Assembly (NCBI GenBank): GCA_963753075.1
Contig: CAVWAR010000002.1
Span: 682,001-746,000 of the forward strand
Source: Prado023 sp963753075
GTDB lineage: Bacteria; Actinomycetota; Actinomycetes; S36-B12; CAIYMF01
DNA: 64,000 nt
Direction of reading: 5' to 3'
Position 1 is the first letter of the stretch, and every line of letters begins with the position of its first letter. The notes beneath the pieces were generated by a model. That model was not told the origin of the DNA. It did no database searches and saw only the letters and a list, made by a program, of their open reading frames with translations. Shown here one piece after another: positions 18,993 through 28,089 of the stretch. The translations under genes were made by a program, and so were the position numbers.

Positions 18993-20249
18993 ATGAGTGC
19001 ATCGTCGGCGGGTTCCACGAAGCAGGAACCTGGCCTCGGTACGAAGGCTTTCGCAATACTCCAACGAGTCGGCAAGAGTTTGATGTTGCCGATCGCGGTA
19101 CTGCCAGCGGCGGGCATCCTGCTGCGTCTGGGGCAGCCTGACCTCCTGGGCGGCGTGGGTGAGTCGGGTCCCGATGTTGGTGACGGCCCGTTCTCGATCC
19201 TGAGCTACGCGGGCGGCGCGATCTTCGACAACCTCGCTCTGCTGTTCGCGATCGGCGTCGCGATCGGCTTCGCGAAGAAGTCCGACGGGTCCACCGGCTT
19301 GGCCGCGGTGGCTGCCTATGTGGTCTTCAAGGGCGTGCTGAACTTCACGTCCTTCGACACGAACCCCGATCCTGAGGTGTTCGCGGCTCCGGATCCCGGT
19401 GTCTTCGGTGGTATCACGATCGGTATCACCACCGCAATGCTGTGGCAGAAGTACCACCGAACCAAGTTGCCGACCGCGCTGGCGTTCTTCTCCGGGCGCC
19501 GGCTGGTCCCGATGCTGGCGGCCTCGGCTGCGATCGTCTGGGCGATCATCTTCGGCTTCCTCTGGCCGCCGATCGGTGACGCGCTGAACAACATGGCTGA
19601 GTGGATGTATGACAACGGCGAGGTCGGCGCGGGCGTGTTCGGTGTCGTCAACCGGCTGCTGATCCCCACAGGACTGCATCACATCATCAACTCGTTCGTC
19701 TGGTTCCAGGCCGGTGAGTGCCCGACAGCCGCCGGTACCGCCAACGGCGACCTGACCTGCTTCTTCAACGCGACCGAGGAACAGACGAAGTACGGCCTGT
19801 TCATGACCGGGTTCTTCCCGATCATGATGTTCGCGCTGCCTGCGGCTGCGTTCGCGATGATGCACGAGGCCAGGGACAAGGTTGCGGCCAGCGTCCTTCC
19901 TGCCGCAGCCCTGACCTCCTTCCTCACCGGTATCACTGAGCCGCTGGAGTTCTCGTTCATGTTCGTCGCGCCGCTGCTCTACGGCGTGCACGCGCTGATG
20001 ACCGGTGCCTCGATGGCCCTGAGCTACGGGCTGGGTGCTCGCGACGGGTTCGGCTTCTCCGCCGGCCTGTTCGACTTCGTGCTCAACTGGGGGTTGGCGA
20101 CCAAGCCGTGGCTGTTGCTCGTGATCGGCGCGGGCTTCGGTGTCCTGTACTACTTCGTGTTCCGTTTCGCGATCCGCAAGTTCAACCTGCGGACACCGGG
20201 CAACGAGGAGGACGCAGAAGCCATGGACGAGCAGATGACCGCCGCGTAG
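18993..20249 (+). CDS. PTS EIIC permease, N-acetylglucosamine/glucose family
   Basis: Membrane permease that carries sugar across while EIIB phosphorylates it. The 418-residue protein has about ten hydrophobic segments and the family stretches LMLPIAVLPAAGILLRLGQ near the N-terminus, LHHIINSFVWFQ, and LTGITEPLEFSFMFVAP, which contains the catalytic glutamate. The C-terminal RKFNLRTPG resembles GlcNAc permeases more than glucose ones, so GlcNAc is the favoured substrate, by inference. The ATG at 18993 has AGGAGGT just upstream. It has no EIIB or EIIA domain of its own, matching the separate EIIB and EIIA genes at 15980-16676. It is probably a separate transcript from ptsI. Confidence 0.92.
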   Translation: MSASSAGSTKQEPGLGTKAFAILQRVGKSLMLPIAVLPAAGILLRLGQPDLLGGVGESGPDVGDGPFSILSYAGGAIFDNLALLFAIGVAIGFAKKSDGSTGLAAVAAYVVFKGVLNFTSFDTNPDPEVFAAPDPGVFGGITIGITTAMLWQKYHRTKLPTALAFFSGRRLVPMLAASAAIVWAIIFGFLWPPIGDALNNMAEWMYDNGEVGAGVFGVVNRLLIPTGLHHIINSFVWFQAGECPTAAGTANGDLTCFFNATEEQTKYGLFMTGFFPIMMFALPAAAFAMMHEARDKVAASVLPAAALTSFLTGITEPLEFSFMFVAPLLYGVHALMTGASMALSYGLGARDGFGFSAGLFDFVLNWGLATKPWLLLVIGAGFGVLYYFVFRFAIRKFNLRTPGNEEDAEAMDEQMTAA

Positions 20250-20281
20250 GAGGCGAACCACAACTGAACACGCACGAAGCC

Positions 20282-20311
20282 GGAGGCCGTCCCCGCAGGG
20301 GGGCGGCCTCC
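20282..20311 (+). terminator. Hairpin terminator after the EIIC gene
   Basis: GGAGGCCG pairs with CGGCCTCC, and the inner CCCC and GGGG extend the stem to a GCA loop. It lies 33 nt after the EIIC stop. Confidence 0.75.
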
Positions 20312-20352
20312 CGCACGCGGTGCAGGTGCCGAACCGAGCCCACCCGCCCCGA

Positions 20353-20454
20353 GTGTGTTCACCCTTCCCAACTTCGTCCACCCTCCCAGACTTCGTCCAC
20401 CCTCCCCGACTTCGGTCACCCTCCCGGAATTCGGGGAGGGAAAGGCGGATTCGG
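20353..20454. repeat. Four tandem 19-bp repeats followed by inverted copies
   Basis: Units at 20353, 20372, 20391 and 20410 follow CTTCGTCCACCCTCCCnGA with a few changes (the first is most diverged). They are followed by GGAATTCGGGGAGGG and GGATTCGGGGAGGGCGAACGG, reverse-complement versions of the same core, so the block can fold. It lies between the convergent ends of the EIIC gene and purC. A related sequence stands at 26589-26655. Confidence 0.8.
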
Positions 20455-20494
20455 GGAGGGCGAACGGATGGGGAGGCGTGGGAGGGGCTGGGCG

Positions 20495-21403
20495 TCAGCT
20501 CGACCAAGGGTCGCCGGTCAGCCGTTCGTAGGCCTCGATGTACAGGGCCCGGGTCCGCTCGACGACCTCGGCGGGCAGGGCCGGGGGTGGCAGACCCGAG
20601 TCGCGGTCCCAGCCGGAGGCCGGTGAGGTGAGCCAGTCGCGCACGTACTGCTTGTCGAAGGATGGCTGGCCCCCTGGGCGGCCTGGCTGCCAGCCGTCGG
20701 CGGGCCAGAACCGGGAGGAGTCCGGGGTGAGCACCTCGTCGGCGAGCAGGATCCCGCTGCCGGGGTCGTCAGCGGGGCGACCGAACTCCAGCTTCGTGTC
20801 GGCGAGGATCAGGCCCCGCTCACGGGCCACCTCCTCAGCTCGCCGGTAGACGGCCAGGGTCAGGTCGCGCAGGGCGACGGCATCGCGCGTGCCCACTGTG
20901 GCCACGACCGCATCGAAGTCGACGTTCTCGTCGTGCTCGCCGAGCGCGGCCTTCGTCGCGGGGGTGAAGATCGGCTCGAGCAGCCGGGATCCGTCGACGA
21001 GGCCTGGGGGAAGCTGGACACCGCACACCTCGCCGGTGGCCCGGTACTCCACGAGGCCGGAGCCGGTCAGGTACCCACGGGCAACGCACTCGACGGGGAA
21101 CATCGCAAGGGGGCGGCACAGCATCGCGCGCCCGGCCACGGCGGCCGGGATGTCGCTGGGAAGGACATGGTTCCCGACCAGGTCCGAGACCTGGTCGAAC
21201 CACCACAGGCTCAGCCGCGTCAGGACCGTTCCCTTGTCGGGGATGGTCGTCGGGAGCACCCAGTCGTAGGCCGAGATCCGGTCCGAGGCGACGAACAGCA
21301 GGGCGCCGTCCGGCGCGCGATAGAGGTCGCGAACCTTCCCGGAGTACAGATGGTCGTACCCGGGCAGCTCAGGAGCAGCGGGCATGGATGGCCCCGCGGT
21401 CAC
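20495..21403 (-). CDS. purC: Phosphoribosylaminoimidazole-succinocarboxamide synthase
   Basis: Purine pathway step joining CAIR with aspartate, using ATP. The 302-residue protein has the SAICAR synthetase motifs YSGKVRDLY, FVASDRISAYDWVL, VECVARGYLTGSG and ILADTKLEFG. Length matches the actinobacterial form (about 290-300). The GTG start at 21403 overlaps the purB stop as GTGA; an ATG at 21385 is an alternative, but the overlap favours the GTG. It is last in the purD-purB-purC series on the minus strand. The repeat block at 20353-20454 follows its 3' end. Confidence 0.96.
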   Translation of the reverse strand: MTAGPSMPAAPELPGYDHLYSGKVRDLYRAPDGALLFVASDRISAYDWVLPTTIPDKGTVLTRLSLWWFDQVSDLVGNHVLPSDIPAAVAGRAMLCRPLAMFPVECVARGYLTGSGLVEYRATGEVCGVQLPPGLVDGSRLLEPIFTPATKAALGEHDENVDFDAVVATVGTRDAVALRDLTLAVYRRAEEVARERGLILADTKLEFGRPADDPGSGILLADEVLTPDSSRFWPADGWQPGRPGGQPSFDKQYVRDWLTSPASGWDRDSGLPPPALPAEVVERTRALYIEAYERLTGDPWSS

Positions 21404-22830
21404 AGGATCGCCCCGGGGGTGTAGGCGGCGGCGTCCGGGTGCTGGCCGGCGATCACCTCGACACGGTCGACGACGCGGGCCACCTGATCCCGCGCGGCGC
21501 CCGTGAACTCGATCGGCTCGGCGAGGAGGTCCTCGAGAACGGTCCGGTCCAGGCCCAGCCGACCATCCGCGGCGAGGCGGTCGAGCAAGTCATTCGCGGA
21601 CTGTCCCCGGCGCATGTCCAGGGCGACCGCCACGGCGTGGGTCTTGATGACCTCATGCGCGGTCTCGCGCCCGACCCCGGCCCGCACGGCGGCCATGAGG
21701 ATCTTCGTCGTCGCCAGGAAGGGCAGGTACCGACGCAACTCGGCCTCGATCACGGCAGGGAACGCCCCGAACTCGTCGAGCACCGTGAGGAAGGTCTCGA
21801 ACAGCCCGTCGATGGCGAAGAAGGCATCGGGGAGTGCCACGCGGCGCACCACGGAGCAGAAGACGTCGCCCTCGTTCCACTGGGCGCCGGAGAGCTCGGC
21901 ACCCATGGTCGCGTGGCCCCGAAGGACGACGGTAAGGCCATTCACCCGCTCGCAGGAGCGTGAGTTCATCTTGTGCGGCATCGCCGACGAGCCGACCTGG
22001 CCCTCCTTGAACCCCTCGGTGACCAGCTCGTTGCCGGCCATGAGCCGGATCGTCGTGGCCAGGCTCGACGGGCCGGCCGCGACCTGGACCAGCGCCGAGA
22101 GCACGTCGTGGTCCAGGGAGCGTGGGTAGACCTGGCCGACCGAGTCCAGGACCTCGCTGAAGCCCAGGTGGGCTGCGACACGCTGCTCGAGCTCAGCCAG
22201 CCGGTCGCCGTCACCATCAAGCAGGTCGAGCATGTCCTGCGCGGTGCCCACCGGGCCCTTGATCCCCCGCAACGGGTACCGCTCGAGCAGGTCCTCCAGG
22301 CGGGCGTAGGCGGAGATCAGCTCCTCGGCAGCTGAGGCGAACCGCTTGCCGAGGGTCGTGGTCTGAGCAGCCACGTTGTGGCTGCGTCCGGTGATCGGCT
22401 GGTCGGAGTACTGGGCGGCCAGTGCGCCGAGACGCGCCAGCGTGGCCACCACCCGGTCTCGGACGACCAGCAGCGACTGGCGGATCTGCATCTGCTCGAC
22501 GTTCTCGGTCAGGTCGCGGCTGGTCATGCCCTTGTGGATGTGCTCGGTGCCGGCGAGGTCCGTGAACTCCTCGATGCGTGCCTTCACGTCGTGTCGGGTG
22601 ATCTGCTCGCGAGCGGAGATCGACGCGAGGTCGACCTGGTCGCGGACCGCCTCATAGGCGGCGACAGTCCCCTCGGGCAGGGGGATTCCCAGATCAGCCT
22701 GTGCGCGCAGGACGGCGATCCACAGGTCGCGTTCGAGGCGGACCTTGTGCTCCGGGGACCAGAGGGTGACCATCTCGGTGGAGGCGTACCTCTGGGCAAG
22801 GACGTTGGGGATCTGGGGCTCGACGCTCAC
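21400..22830 (-). CDS. purB: Adenylosuccinate lyase
   Basis: Fumarase-superfamily lyase acting twice in purine synthesis, on SAICAR and on adenylosuccinate. The 476-residue protein has the signature GSSAMPHKMN with the catalytic serine region, TSRDLTENVEQMQ, and GRSHNVAAQ. The frame is open to 22878, but homologues begin near IPNVLAQRYAS, so the GTG at 22830 (VSVEPQIPN) is preferred. No strong ribosome binding site was seen there, so the start is uncertain by a few codons. The stop overlaps the purC start by 4 nt, which suggests coupling. The gap to purD upstream is 111 nt. Confidence 0.95.
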   Translation of the reverse strand: MSVEPQIPNVLAQRYASTEMVTLWSPEHKVRLERDLWIAVLRAQADLGIPLPEGTVAAYEAVRDQVDLASISAREQITRHDVKARIEEFTDLAGTEHIHKGMTSRDLTENVEQMQIRQSLLVVRDRVVATLARLGALAAQYSDQPITGRSHNVAAQTTTLGKRFASAAEELISAYARLEDLLERYPLRGIKGPVGTAQDMLDLLDGDGDRLAELEQRVAAHLGFSEVLDSVGQVYPRSLDHDVLSALVQVAAGPSSLATTIRLMAGNELVTEGFKEGQVGSSAMPHKMNSRSCERVNGLTVVLRGHATMGAELSGAQWNEGDVFCSVVRRVALPDAFFAIDGLFETFLTVLDEFGAFPAVIEAELRRYLPFLATTKILMAAVRAGVGRETAHEVIKTHAVAVALDMRRGQSANDLLDRLAADGRLGLDRTVLEDLLAEPIEFTGAARDQVARVVDRVEVIAGQHPDAAAYTPGAIL

Positions 22831-22941
22831 CGGGCCATTCTCGCAGCCGGCCGTCCTACCCGACCGCGCAGTCGGCACCGAGCCCAGTCGAGTCGAGCCA
22901 GCCGGGACCGCGGGACCCGCAGGCCGGGTGCCCCGGTGTCG

Positions 22942-24228
22942 TCAGGGCGTGGTGATCCGGCCCTCGGCTGCGGCCTGGGCGATGTCCTGCCGGTAGTGCC
23001 CACCCTCGAGGTCGATTCCCTCGAGCAACTCGTAGGCGCGCTCGCGAGCGCCGTCGAGGTCGGCGGCACGAGAGGTGGCGCACAGGACCCGCCCGCCCGT
23101 GGCCACCAGCGCCCCGTTCACGACGGCGGTTCCGGCATGCACGACCCACGCCGCGTCCCACCCCGACTCGGCGCCCGGCGCGGGCGGGACGCCCGTGAGC
23201 ACCCCGCCGGTGACCGGGGCCTCCGGGTAGCCGGGGGCTGCCAGCACGACCGTGACCGCTGAGCCCGGATGCCAGTCGAGGGGCGCCACCTCGTCGAGTG
23301 TGCCCTGGGCGGCGGCCCGCAACACCCCCGCGAGTGGGGTTCGCAGCAGGGCCAGCACCACCTGGGTCTCGGGGTCCCCGAAGCGCGCGTTGAACTCAAC
23401 GACCCGCATCCCCCGCGAGGTCATCGCCAACCCTGCGTAGAGCAGTCCGCTGAACGGCGTGCCCCGAGCTGCCATCAGGTCGACGGTGGGCTGGACGACC
23501 CGCTGCATCACCTCGTCGACGAGCCCGGGCGGCGCCCACGGCAACGGGGCGTAGGCACCCATCCCCCCGGTGTTCGGCCCGGTGTCACCCTCGCCGACCC
23601 GCTTGAAGTCCTGGGCAGGGACCAGCGGAAGTGCTGTTGTCCCGTCCGTGATCGCGAACAGGGAGACCTCCGGTCCGTCGAGGTGTTCCTCGATGACAAC
23701 CGCGCCGCCCGATCGCTCAAGGCAGGCGGCCGCGTGGTCGAGGGCCACCTGGCGGTCGTCGGTCACGACGACGCCCTTGCCCGCCGCCAGACCGTCGTCC
23801 TTGACGACGTGTGGCGCGCCGAACTCGTCGAGGGCATGGGCGGCCTCGGCCAGCGTCGTGCACACGTGCGCCATCGCGGTGGGCACTCCCGCCTCGGCCA
23901 TCACGCGCTTGGCGAAGGTCTTGGAGCCCTCGAGGACAGCCGCCTCACGCGAGGGGCCGAAGCAGTCGATCCCAGCGGCGCGCACGGCGTCTGCCACGCC
24001 GGCAACCAGCGGAGCCTCGGGGCCCACGACGACCAGGTCCACGCCGAGCTGGCGGGCGAGGTCGACCACCTCATCGGAGTCGGTGGCGCTGACTGTGTGG
24101 TTGGTGGCCACATCGGCGGTGCCGGCGTTGCCCGGAGCCACATGCAGCGCGGTGACGGAGGGGTCGGCGGCCAGGGCCAGGGCTAGGGCATGCTCGCGTC
24201 CACCGGAGCCGATGATCAGGATGTTCAC
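22942..24228 (-). CDS. purD: Phosphoribosylamine-glycine ligase (GARS)
   Basis: ATP-grasp ligase forming GAR from phosphoribosylamine and glycine, early in purine synthesis. The 428 residues begin MNILIIGSGGREHALA and include the ATP-grasp segments HVVKDDGLAAGKGVVV, PNTGGMGAYAP and VVEFNARFGDPETQ. Length and order are normal for a monofunctional PurD. It starts 10 nt after the end of a frameshifted membrane-protein gene on the same strand. With purB and purC it forms a purine cluster; purA lies 8 kb away. Confidence 0.96.
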   Translation of the reverse strand: MNILIIGSGGREHALALALAADPSVTALHVAPGNAGTADVATNHTVSATDSDEVVDLARQLGVDLVVVGPEAPLVAGVADAVRAAGIDCFGPSREAAVLEGSKTFAKRVMAEAGVPTAMAHVCTTLAEAAHALDEFGAPHVVKDDGLAAGKGVVVTDDRQVALDHAAACLERSGGAVVIEEHLDGPEVSLFAITDGTTALPLVPAQDFKRVGEGDTGPNTGGMGAYAPLPWAPPGLVDEVMQRVVQPTVDLMAARGTPFSGLLYAGLAMTSRGMRVVEFNARFGDPETQVVLALLRTPLAGVLRAAAQGTLDEVAPLDWHPGSAVTVVLAAPGYPEAPVTGGVLTGVPPAPGAESGWDAAWVVHAGTAVVNGALVATGGRVLCATSRAADLDGARERAYELLEGIDLEGGHYRQDIAQAAAEGRITTP

Positions 24229-24237
24229 GTCCGCAGG

Positions 24238-25120
24238 CTACCGGTCACCCACCATGGCCCCGGTGCAGGCATCGTGCAGGTAGCGCCCCACCACGCCCAC
24301 GTAAGAGCCACAGCATCATCCCGATGTGCAGCACGTCGTTCTCGGAGAAGTAGAAGCCCTGTCCCTGGTCCCACAGCACGGCCGTGAGCCCAGCTGCCCA
24401 GTAGGCGAAGTACGCCACCTGCACGCCGATGAGGAGGGCGGCGGCGACAACCAGGGAGCGGTCCATGGGGTCTGCGAGCTCCGGTACGGCGAGTGGCCAC
24501 GATGATCACGATGAGGATGCCCGGCAGCGCGAACAGCATCAGCACCCCGAACGAGAGCAGCACGGCGCTGGGCAGCAGCACACCCACCACCGTGATCCCG
24601 AGATAGAGGATGACGTTGGCAGTTGCGTAGATGATCAGCCCACGGCGCATGCGGCCTGTGGCGCACGCATGCGCCACAGCGATGAGCATCGCGCTGACGC
24701 TGACAGCCTGCGTGATGCTGTAGCCGACCTCCCAGCCGTTGGTCAGGGCGCAGAGCTCGCGCCCGGCGCACTTGAGTTCGTAGCTGAACGCCTGGTAGCT
24801 CACCCCGGCAAGGGCCGCGCCGATCCCGCCGAGGATCAGGGCCACTGCCAGCCAGCCCCGCGAGCTCTGCCCCCGGCGCGTGCGCAGGAAGTAGAGCCCC
24901 GCAGCGATCCACAGCCCAGCGAGGAGGAAGACGAGTACGGTGCCCAGCGGCTCGTTGAGGGTTGTGGAACCGACCTCGATGCATGGGCGCTGGGCGCACC
25001 ATTGCTCCGGCGTCGTCTCAGGCTGGTAGGCCAGCTCATCGAGGCGAGCGCAGCCCGCCGTCGCCAGGACCGCGGCACCGGCGACGAGGTCGCGGGTTGT
25101 CCGGGTCGAGCAGCGGTCGA
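24238..25120 (-). pseudogene. Frameshifted gene for a multi-span membrane protein
   Basis: A membrane protein is readable in three successive frames. The first runs from about 25120 to 24483: a possible lipobox-like LATAGC, then CAQRPCIEVGSTTLNEPLGT, then five hydrophobic segments including LILGGIGAALAG and GVLMLFALPGILIVIIVA. An extra base near 24482 moves the frame to ELADPMDRS, a further span (LVVAAALLIGVQVAYFAYW) and ENDVLHIGMMLWL. Another extra base near 24304 moves it to YVGVVGRYLHDACTG and a TAG at 24240-24238. No ATG, GTG or TTG start is found in the first frame before the first span. The gene is therefore broken, or the sequence has two base errors. I do not recognise the family. It sits between an aminotransferase and purD on the same strand. 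Confidence 0.7.
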
Positions 25121-25134
25121 GTCGCTCGCGCGGC

Positions 25135-26490
25135 TCAGCCTTCGTAGTACCGGTCGACCTCGGTGAACACCTCGTCGAGGATCGCCAGGCCGGTGCGGGC
25201 CTCCTCGTCGGTGACCGTGCACGGGGGAACGACGTGCAGCCGGTTGAAGTTGGCGAAGGGCAGCAGCCCGCGCTTCTTCGCCTCGGCCACCAGGACCGTC
25301 ATCGCCTCCGACGTGCCGCCGTAGGGGGCCAGCATGGCGCGCGTCTCCCGATTGCTGACGAGGTCCAGGGCCCAGAACACGCCCAGGCCGCGGACCTCGC
25401 CGATGACCGGGTGCCGATCGGCCAGCTCGGTCAGGCCGGGTCCGAGGACCTCAGTGCCGATCCGTGCGGCGTTCTCGACAATGCGCTCCTCCTTCATGGC
25501 AGTGATGCTCGCCACGATCGAGGCAGCCGCCAGGGGGTGGCCGGAGTACGTCAGCCCTCCGGGGAAGACCAGCGTGTCGAACGTGGCGGCGATCTCATCG
25601 GAGATGACCACCCCGCCGACGGGCACGTAGCCGGAGTTGGAGCCCTTTGCCCACGTGATCAGGTCGGGGCGCACGTCGAAGTGGTCGAAGGCGAACCAGG
25701 CGCCGGTCCGTCCGAACCCGGCCATCACCTCGTCGAGGATCAGGACGATCCCGTGCTCGTCGCACAGGGCTCGCACGCCCTCGAGGTAGCCCGGGGGTGG
25801 GATCAGGACACCAGCCGTCCCCACCACGGTCTCGATCAGGATCGTTGCGATGGTGCCGGGGCCCTCGAAGCGGATCACCTCGGCGAGGTGGGCCAGCGCC
25901 CGCTCGGACTCCTGCTCGGGGCTCGTGGACCAGAAGCTCGACCGGTAGGGGTACGGGCCGAAGAAGTGCACGTGGTCCTCGGCGTACTGGTTGGGCCAGC
26001 GCCGCGGGTCGCCGGTGGCCACGATCGATGCCCCGGTGTTGCCGTGGTACGAGCGGTAGAAGCTGAGCACCTTGCGCCGGCCGGTGTGCACCCGGGCCAT
26101 CCGGATCGCGTTCTCGTTGGCATCGGCCCCGCCGTTGGTGAAGAACACCTTGTTCATCCCCTCGGGGGCCAGCTCGGAGATCATCCGGGCCGCCTCTCCA
26201 CGGGTGGCGTTGGCGTGCTGCGGGGCGATCGTGGCCAGGGTCGCGGCCTGTGCCTGGATCGCGGCGATCACCTTCGGGTGCTGGTGGCCGATGTTCACGT
26301 TCACCAGTTGGCTGGAGAAGTCCAGGTACCGGTTGCCGTCGAAGTCCCAGATCCAGCAGCCGGAGGCTCCAGCGATCGTCAGGGGGTTCAGAGCCCCCTG
26401 GGCCGACCAGGAGTGGAACACGTGGGCGCGGTCCAGATCGTGGGCGCGGGCTCCGGCCGCGGGATCCGTGGTGGGCGTCGGCTCGGACAT
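25135..26490 (-). CDS. Class III (omega) PLP-dependent aminotransferase
   Basis: A 451-residue fold-type I aminotransferase. PLP-binding landmarks are FFTNGGADANENAIRMAR, SYHGNTG, LILDEVMAGFGRTG, and the Schiff-base lysine in ITWAKGSNSGYVPVGG. The family transfers amino groups from omega- or beta-amino acids to pyruvate or 2-oxoglutarate. The nearest types seem to be taurine-pyruvate or beta-alanine-pyruvate aminotransferases, but the substrate cannot be fixed from sequence. AGGAGAACGC precedes the ATG. It is the first minus-strand gene after the pntAB terminator region and is followed directly by the broken membrane gene. Confidence 0.9.
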   Translation of the reverse strand: MSEPTPTTDPAAGARAHDLDRAHVFHSWSAQGALNPLTIAGASGCWIWDFDGNRYLDFSSQLVNVNIGHQHPKVIAAIQAQAATLATIAPQHANATRGEAARMISELAPEGMNKVFFTNGGADANENAIRMARVHTGRRKVLSFYRSYHGNTGASIVATGDPRRWPNQYAEDHVHFFGPYPYRSSFWSTSPEQESERALAHLAEVIRFEGPGTIATILIETVVGTAGVLIPPPGYLEGVRALCDEHGIVLILDEVMAGFGRTGAWFAFDHFDVRPDLITWAKGSNSGYVPVGGVVISDEIAATFDTLVFPGGLTYSGHPLAAASIVASITAMKEERIVENAARIGTEVLGPGLTELADRHPVIGEVRGLGVFWALDLVSNRETRAMLAPYGGTSEAMTVLVAEAKKRGLLPFANFNRLHVVPPCTVTDEEARTGLAILDEVFTEVDRYYEG

Positions 26491-26600
26491 GCGTTCTCCT
26501 AGATCATGCGGGTGATGCCCGACGATATTAGTGCCCCCGAGATGACAACCGGTGAGTCAGCCACAGTCGCCGCCGCACCAACCGGTTCCCCCTCCCGAAA

Positions 26601-26638
26601 TGCGTCCGCCCTCCCCGAATTCGAGGAGGGCGGACGCA
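26601..26638. terminator. 38-bp palindrome after pntB, likely terminator, repeat-related
   Basis: TGCGTCCGCCCTCC pairs perfectly with GGAGGGCGGACGCA (14 bp) around CCGAATTCGA. It lies 29 nt beyond the pntB stop on the minus strand. Its core CCTCCCCGAATTCG and the following GGAGGGCGAACGG are shared with the repeat block at 20353-20454. The rest of 26491-26667 shows no gene. Confidence 0.8.
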
Positions 26639-26667
26639 ATAGCGGAGGGCGAACGGGTGCCTGTTCG

Positions 26668-28086
26668 TCACAACGCCCTGACGATGTCCTCGACCCGATC
26701 ACGGGCGTCGCCGAACAACATCTGGGCGTTCTCCTTGAAGAACAGCGGGTTCTGCACGCCGGCGTACCCGGTGGCCATCGAGCGCTTGAAGACGATGACG
26801 TCCTTGGCCTCCCAGACCTTCAGCACCGGCATCCCGGCGATCGGGCTGCCGGGCTCGTCGATCGCAGCCGGGTTGACCGTGTCATTGGCGCCGATCACCA
26901 GGACCACGTCGGTCTCGGGGAAGTCGTCGTTGACCTCGTCCATCTCCATGACGATGTCGTAGGGCACCTTGGCCTCGGCCAGCAGGACGTTCATGTGCCC
27001 CGGCAGGCGCCCGGCCACCGGGTGGATGCCGAACCGCACCGCGATGCCCCGTTCGCGCAGCAGGCGGGTCATCTCGGCGACCGGGTACTGCGCCTGGGCC
27101 ACGGCCATCCCGTACCCCGGGGTGATCAGCACCGACTGCGCCTCCCTGAGCAGGTCCGCAGCGCCCTCAGCGGTGACCTCGCGGTGCTCCCCGTAGTCCT
27201 TGGCCTCGCCGGCGATCTGCCCGTCGGTGCCGAAGCCGCCGGCGATGACCGAGATGAACGACCTGTTCATGCCGACGCACATGATGTAGGACAGGTAGGC
27301 ACCCGAGGAGCCGACCAGCGCGCCGGCGACGATGAGCAGGTTGTTGTTGAGCAGGAATCCGGTCGCGGCCGCCGCCCAGCCCGAGTAGCTGTTCAGCATC
27401 GAGATGACCACGGGCATGTCGCCGCCGCCGATCGAGGCGACCAGGTGCCAGCCGAACGCCAGCGCGATCAGCGTCATCAGCCCCAGCGCCAGCAGGTTGG
27501 GATCGACGACGAACCAGGCCATCAGCCCGAGGGAGACGACAATCGCGGCCAGGTTGAGCCAATGGCGGGCCGGCAGCACCAGCGGCGCGGAACCCAGGCG
27601 GGCACTGAGCTTGAGGAACGCGACGATCGAACCCGTGAGGGTCACGGCGCCGATGAACACCCCGAGGAAGACCTCCCCGTTGTGGATGCCGGTGGTGCCG
27701 AGGGACTCGTAGAGCGCCTTGACCGCGGGGTCGTCGTCCGCCTCGAAGAACGAGGTGTAGGCCACCAGCACGGCGGCCGCGCCGACGAAGGAGTGCAGCA
27801 GCGCGATGAGCTCGGGCATCTGGGTCATCTCGACGCGGCGCGCCCGCCAGATGCCGACCATGGCGCCGATCGCCATCGCCACGACGATGTACCCGAGGAC
27901 CTGGAAGCCGTCGCGGTCGATGGCCAGGCCGATCGTCGACACGATCGCGACGGTCATGCCAGCCATGCCGAAGTAGTTGCCGTGCTTGGCGGTCTCGTGC
28001 TTGGACAGGCCGGCGAAGGCGAGGATGAACAGCAGCGCGGTGACCAGGTAGGCCGCGGTGACCAGGGTGGGGGTCGTGAGCTCCAT
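26668..28086 (-). CDS. pntB: NAD(P) transhydrogenase subunit beta
   Basis: Membrane subunit of the proton-translocating transhydrogenase, which makes NADPH from NADH using the proton gradient. The 472-residue protein has about eight or nine transmembrane helices (1-290) followed by the NADP-binding domain III with ITPGYGMAVAQAQYPV, FGIHPVAGRLPGHMNVLLAEA and VIGANDTVNPAA. All are intact. It starts 3 nt after the pntA stop (TGACCCATG), so the two are one transcript. The 3' end is followed by the palindrome at 26601-26638. Confidence 0.97.
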   Translation of the reverse strand: MELTTPTLVTAAYLVTALLFILAFAGLSKHETAKHGNYFGMAGMTVAIVSTIGLAIDRDGFQVLGYIVVAMAIGAMVGIWRARRVEMTQMPELIALLHSFVGAAAVLVAYTSFFEADDDPAVKALYESLGTTGIHNGEVFLGVFIGAVTLTGSIVAFLKLSARLGSAPLVLPARHWLNLAAIVVSLGLMAWFVVDPNLLALGLMTLIALAFGWHLVASIGGGDMPVVISMLNSYSGWAAAATGFLLNNNLLIVAGALVGSSGAYLSYIMCVGMNRSFISVIAGGFGTDGQIAGEAKDYGEHREVTAEGAADLLREAQSVLITPGYGMAVAQAQYPVAEMTRLLRERGIAVRFGIHPVAGRLPGHMNVLLAEAKVPYDIVMEMDEVNDDFPETDVVLVIGANDTVNPAAIDEPGSPIAGMPVLKVWEAKDVIVFKRSMATGYAGVQNPLFFKENAQMLFGDARDRVEDIVRAL

Positions 28087-28089
28087 GGG

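Noticed and set aside
20353..20454. CRISPR or phage attachment array
   Set aside because: The 19-bp units are adjacent without spacers, differ in sequence, and are followed by inverted copies.
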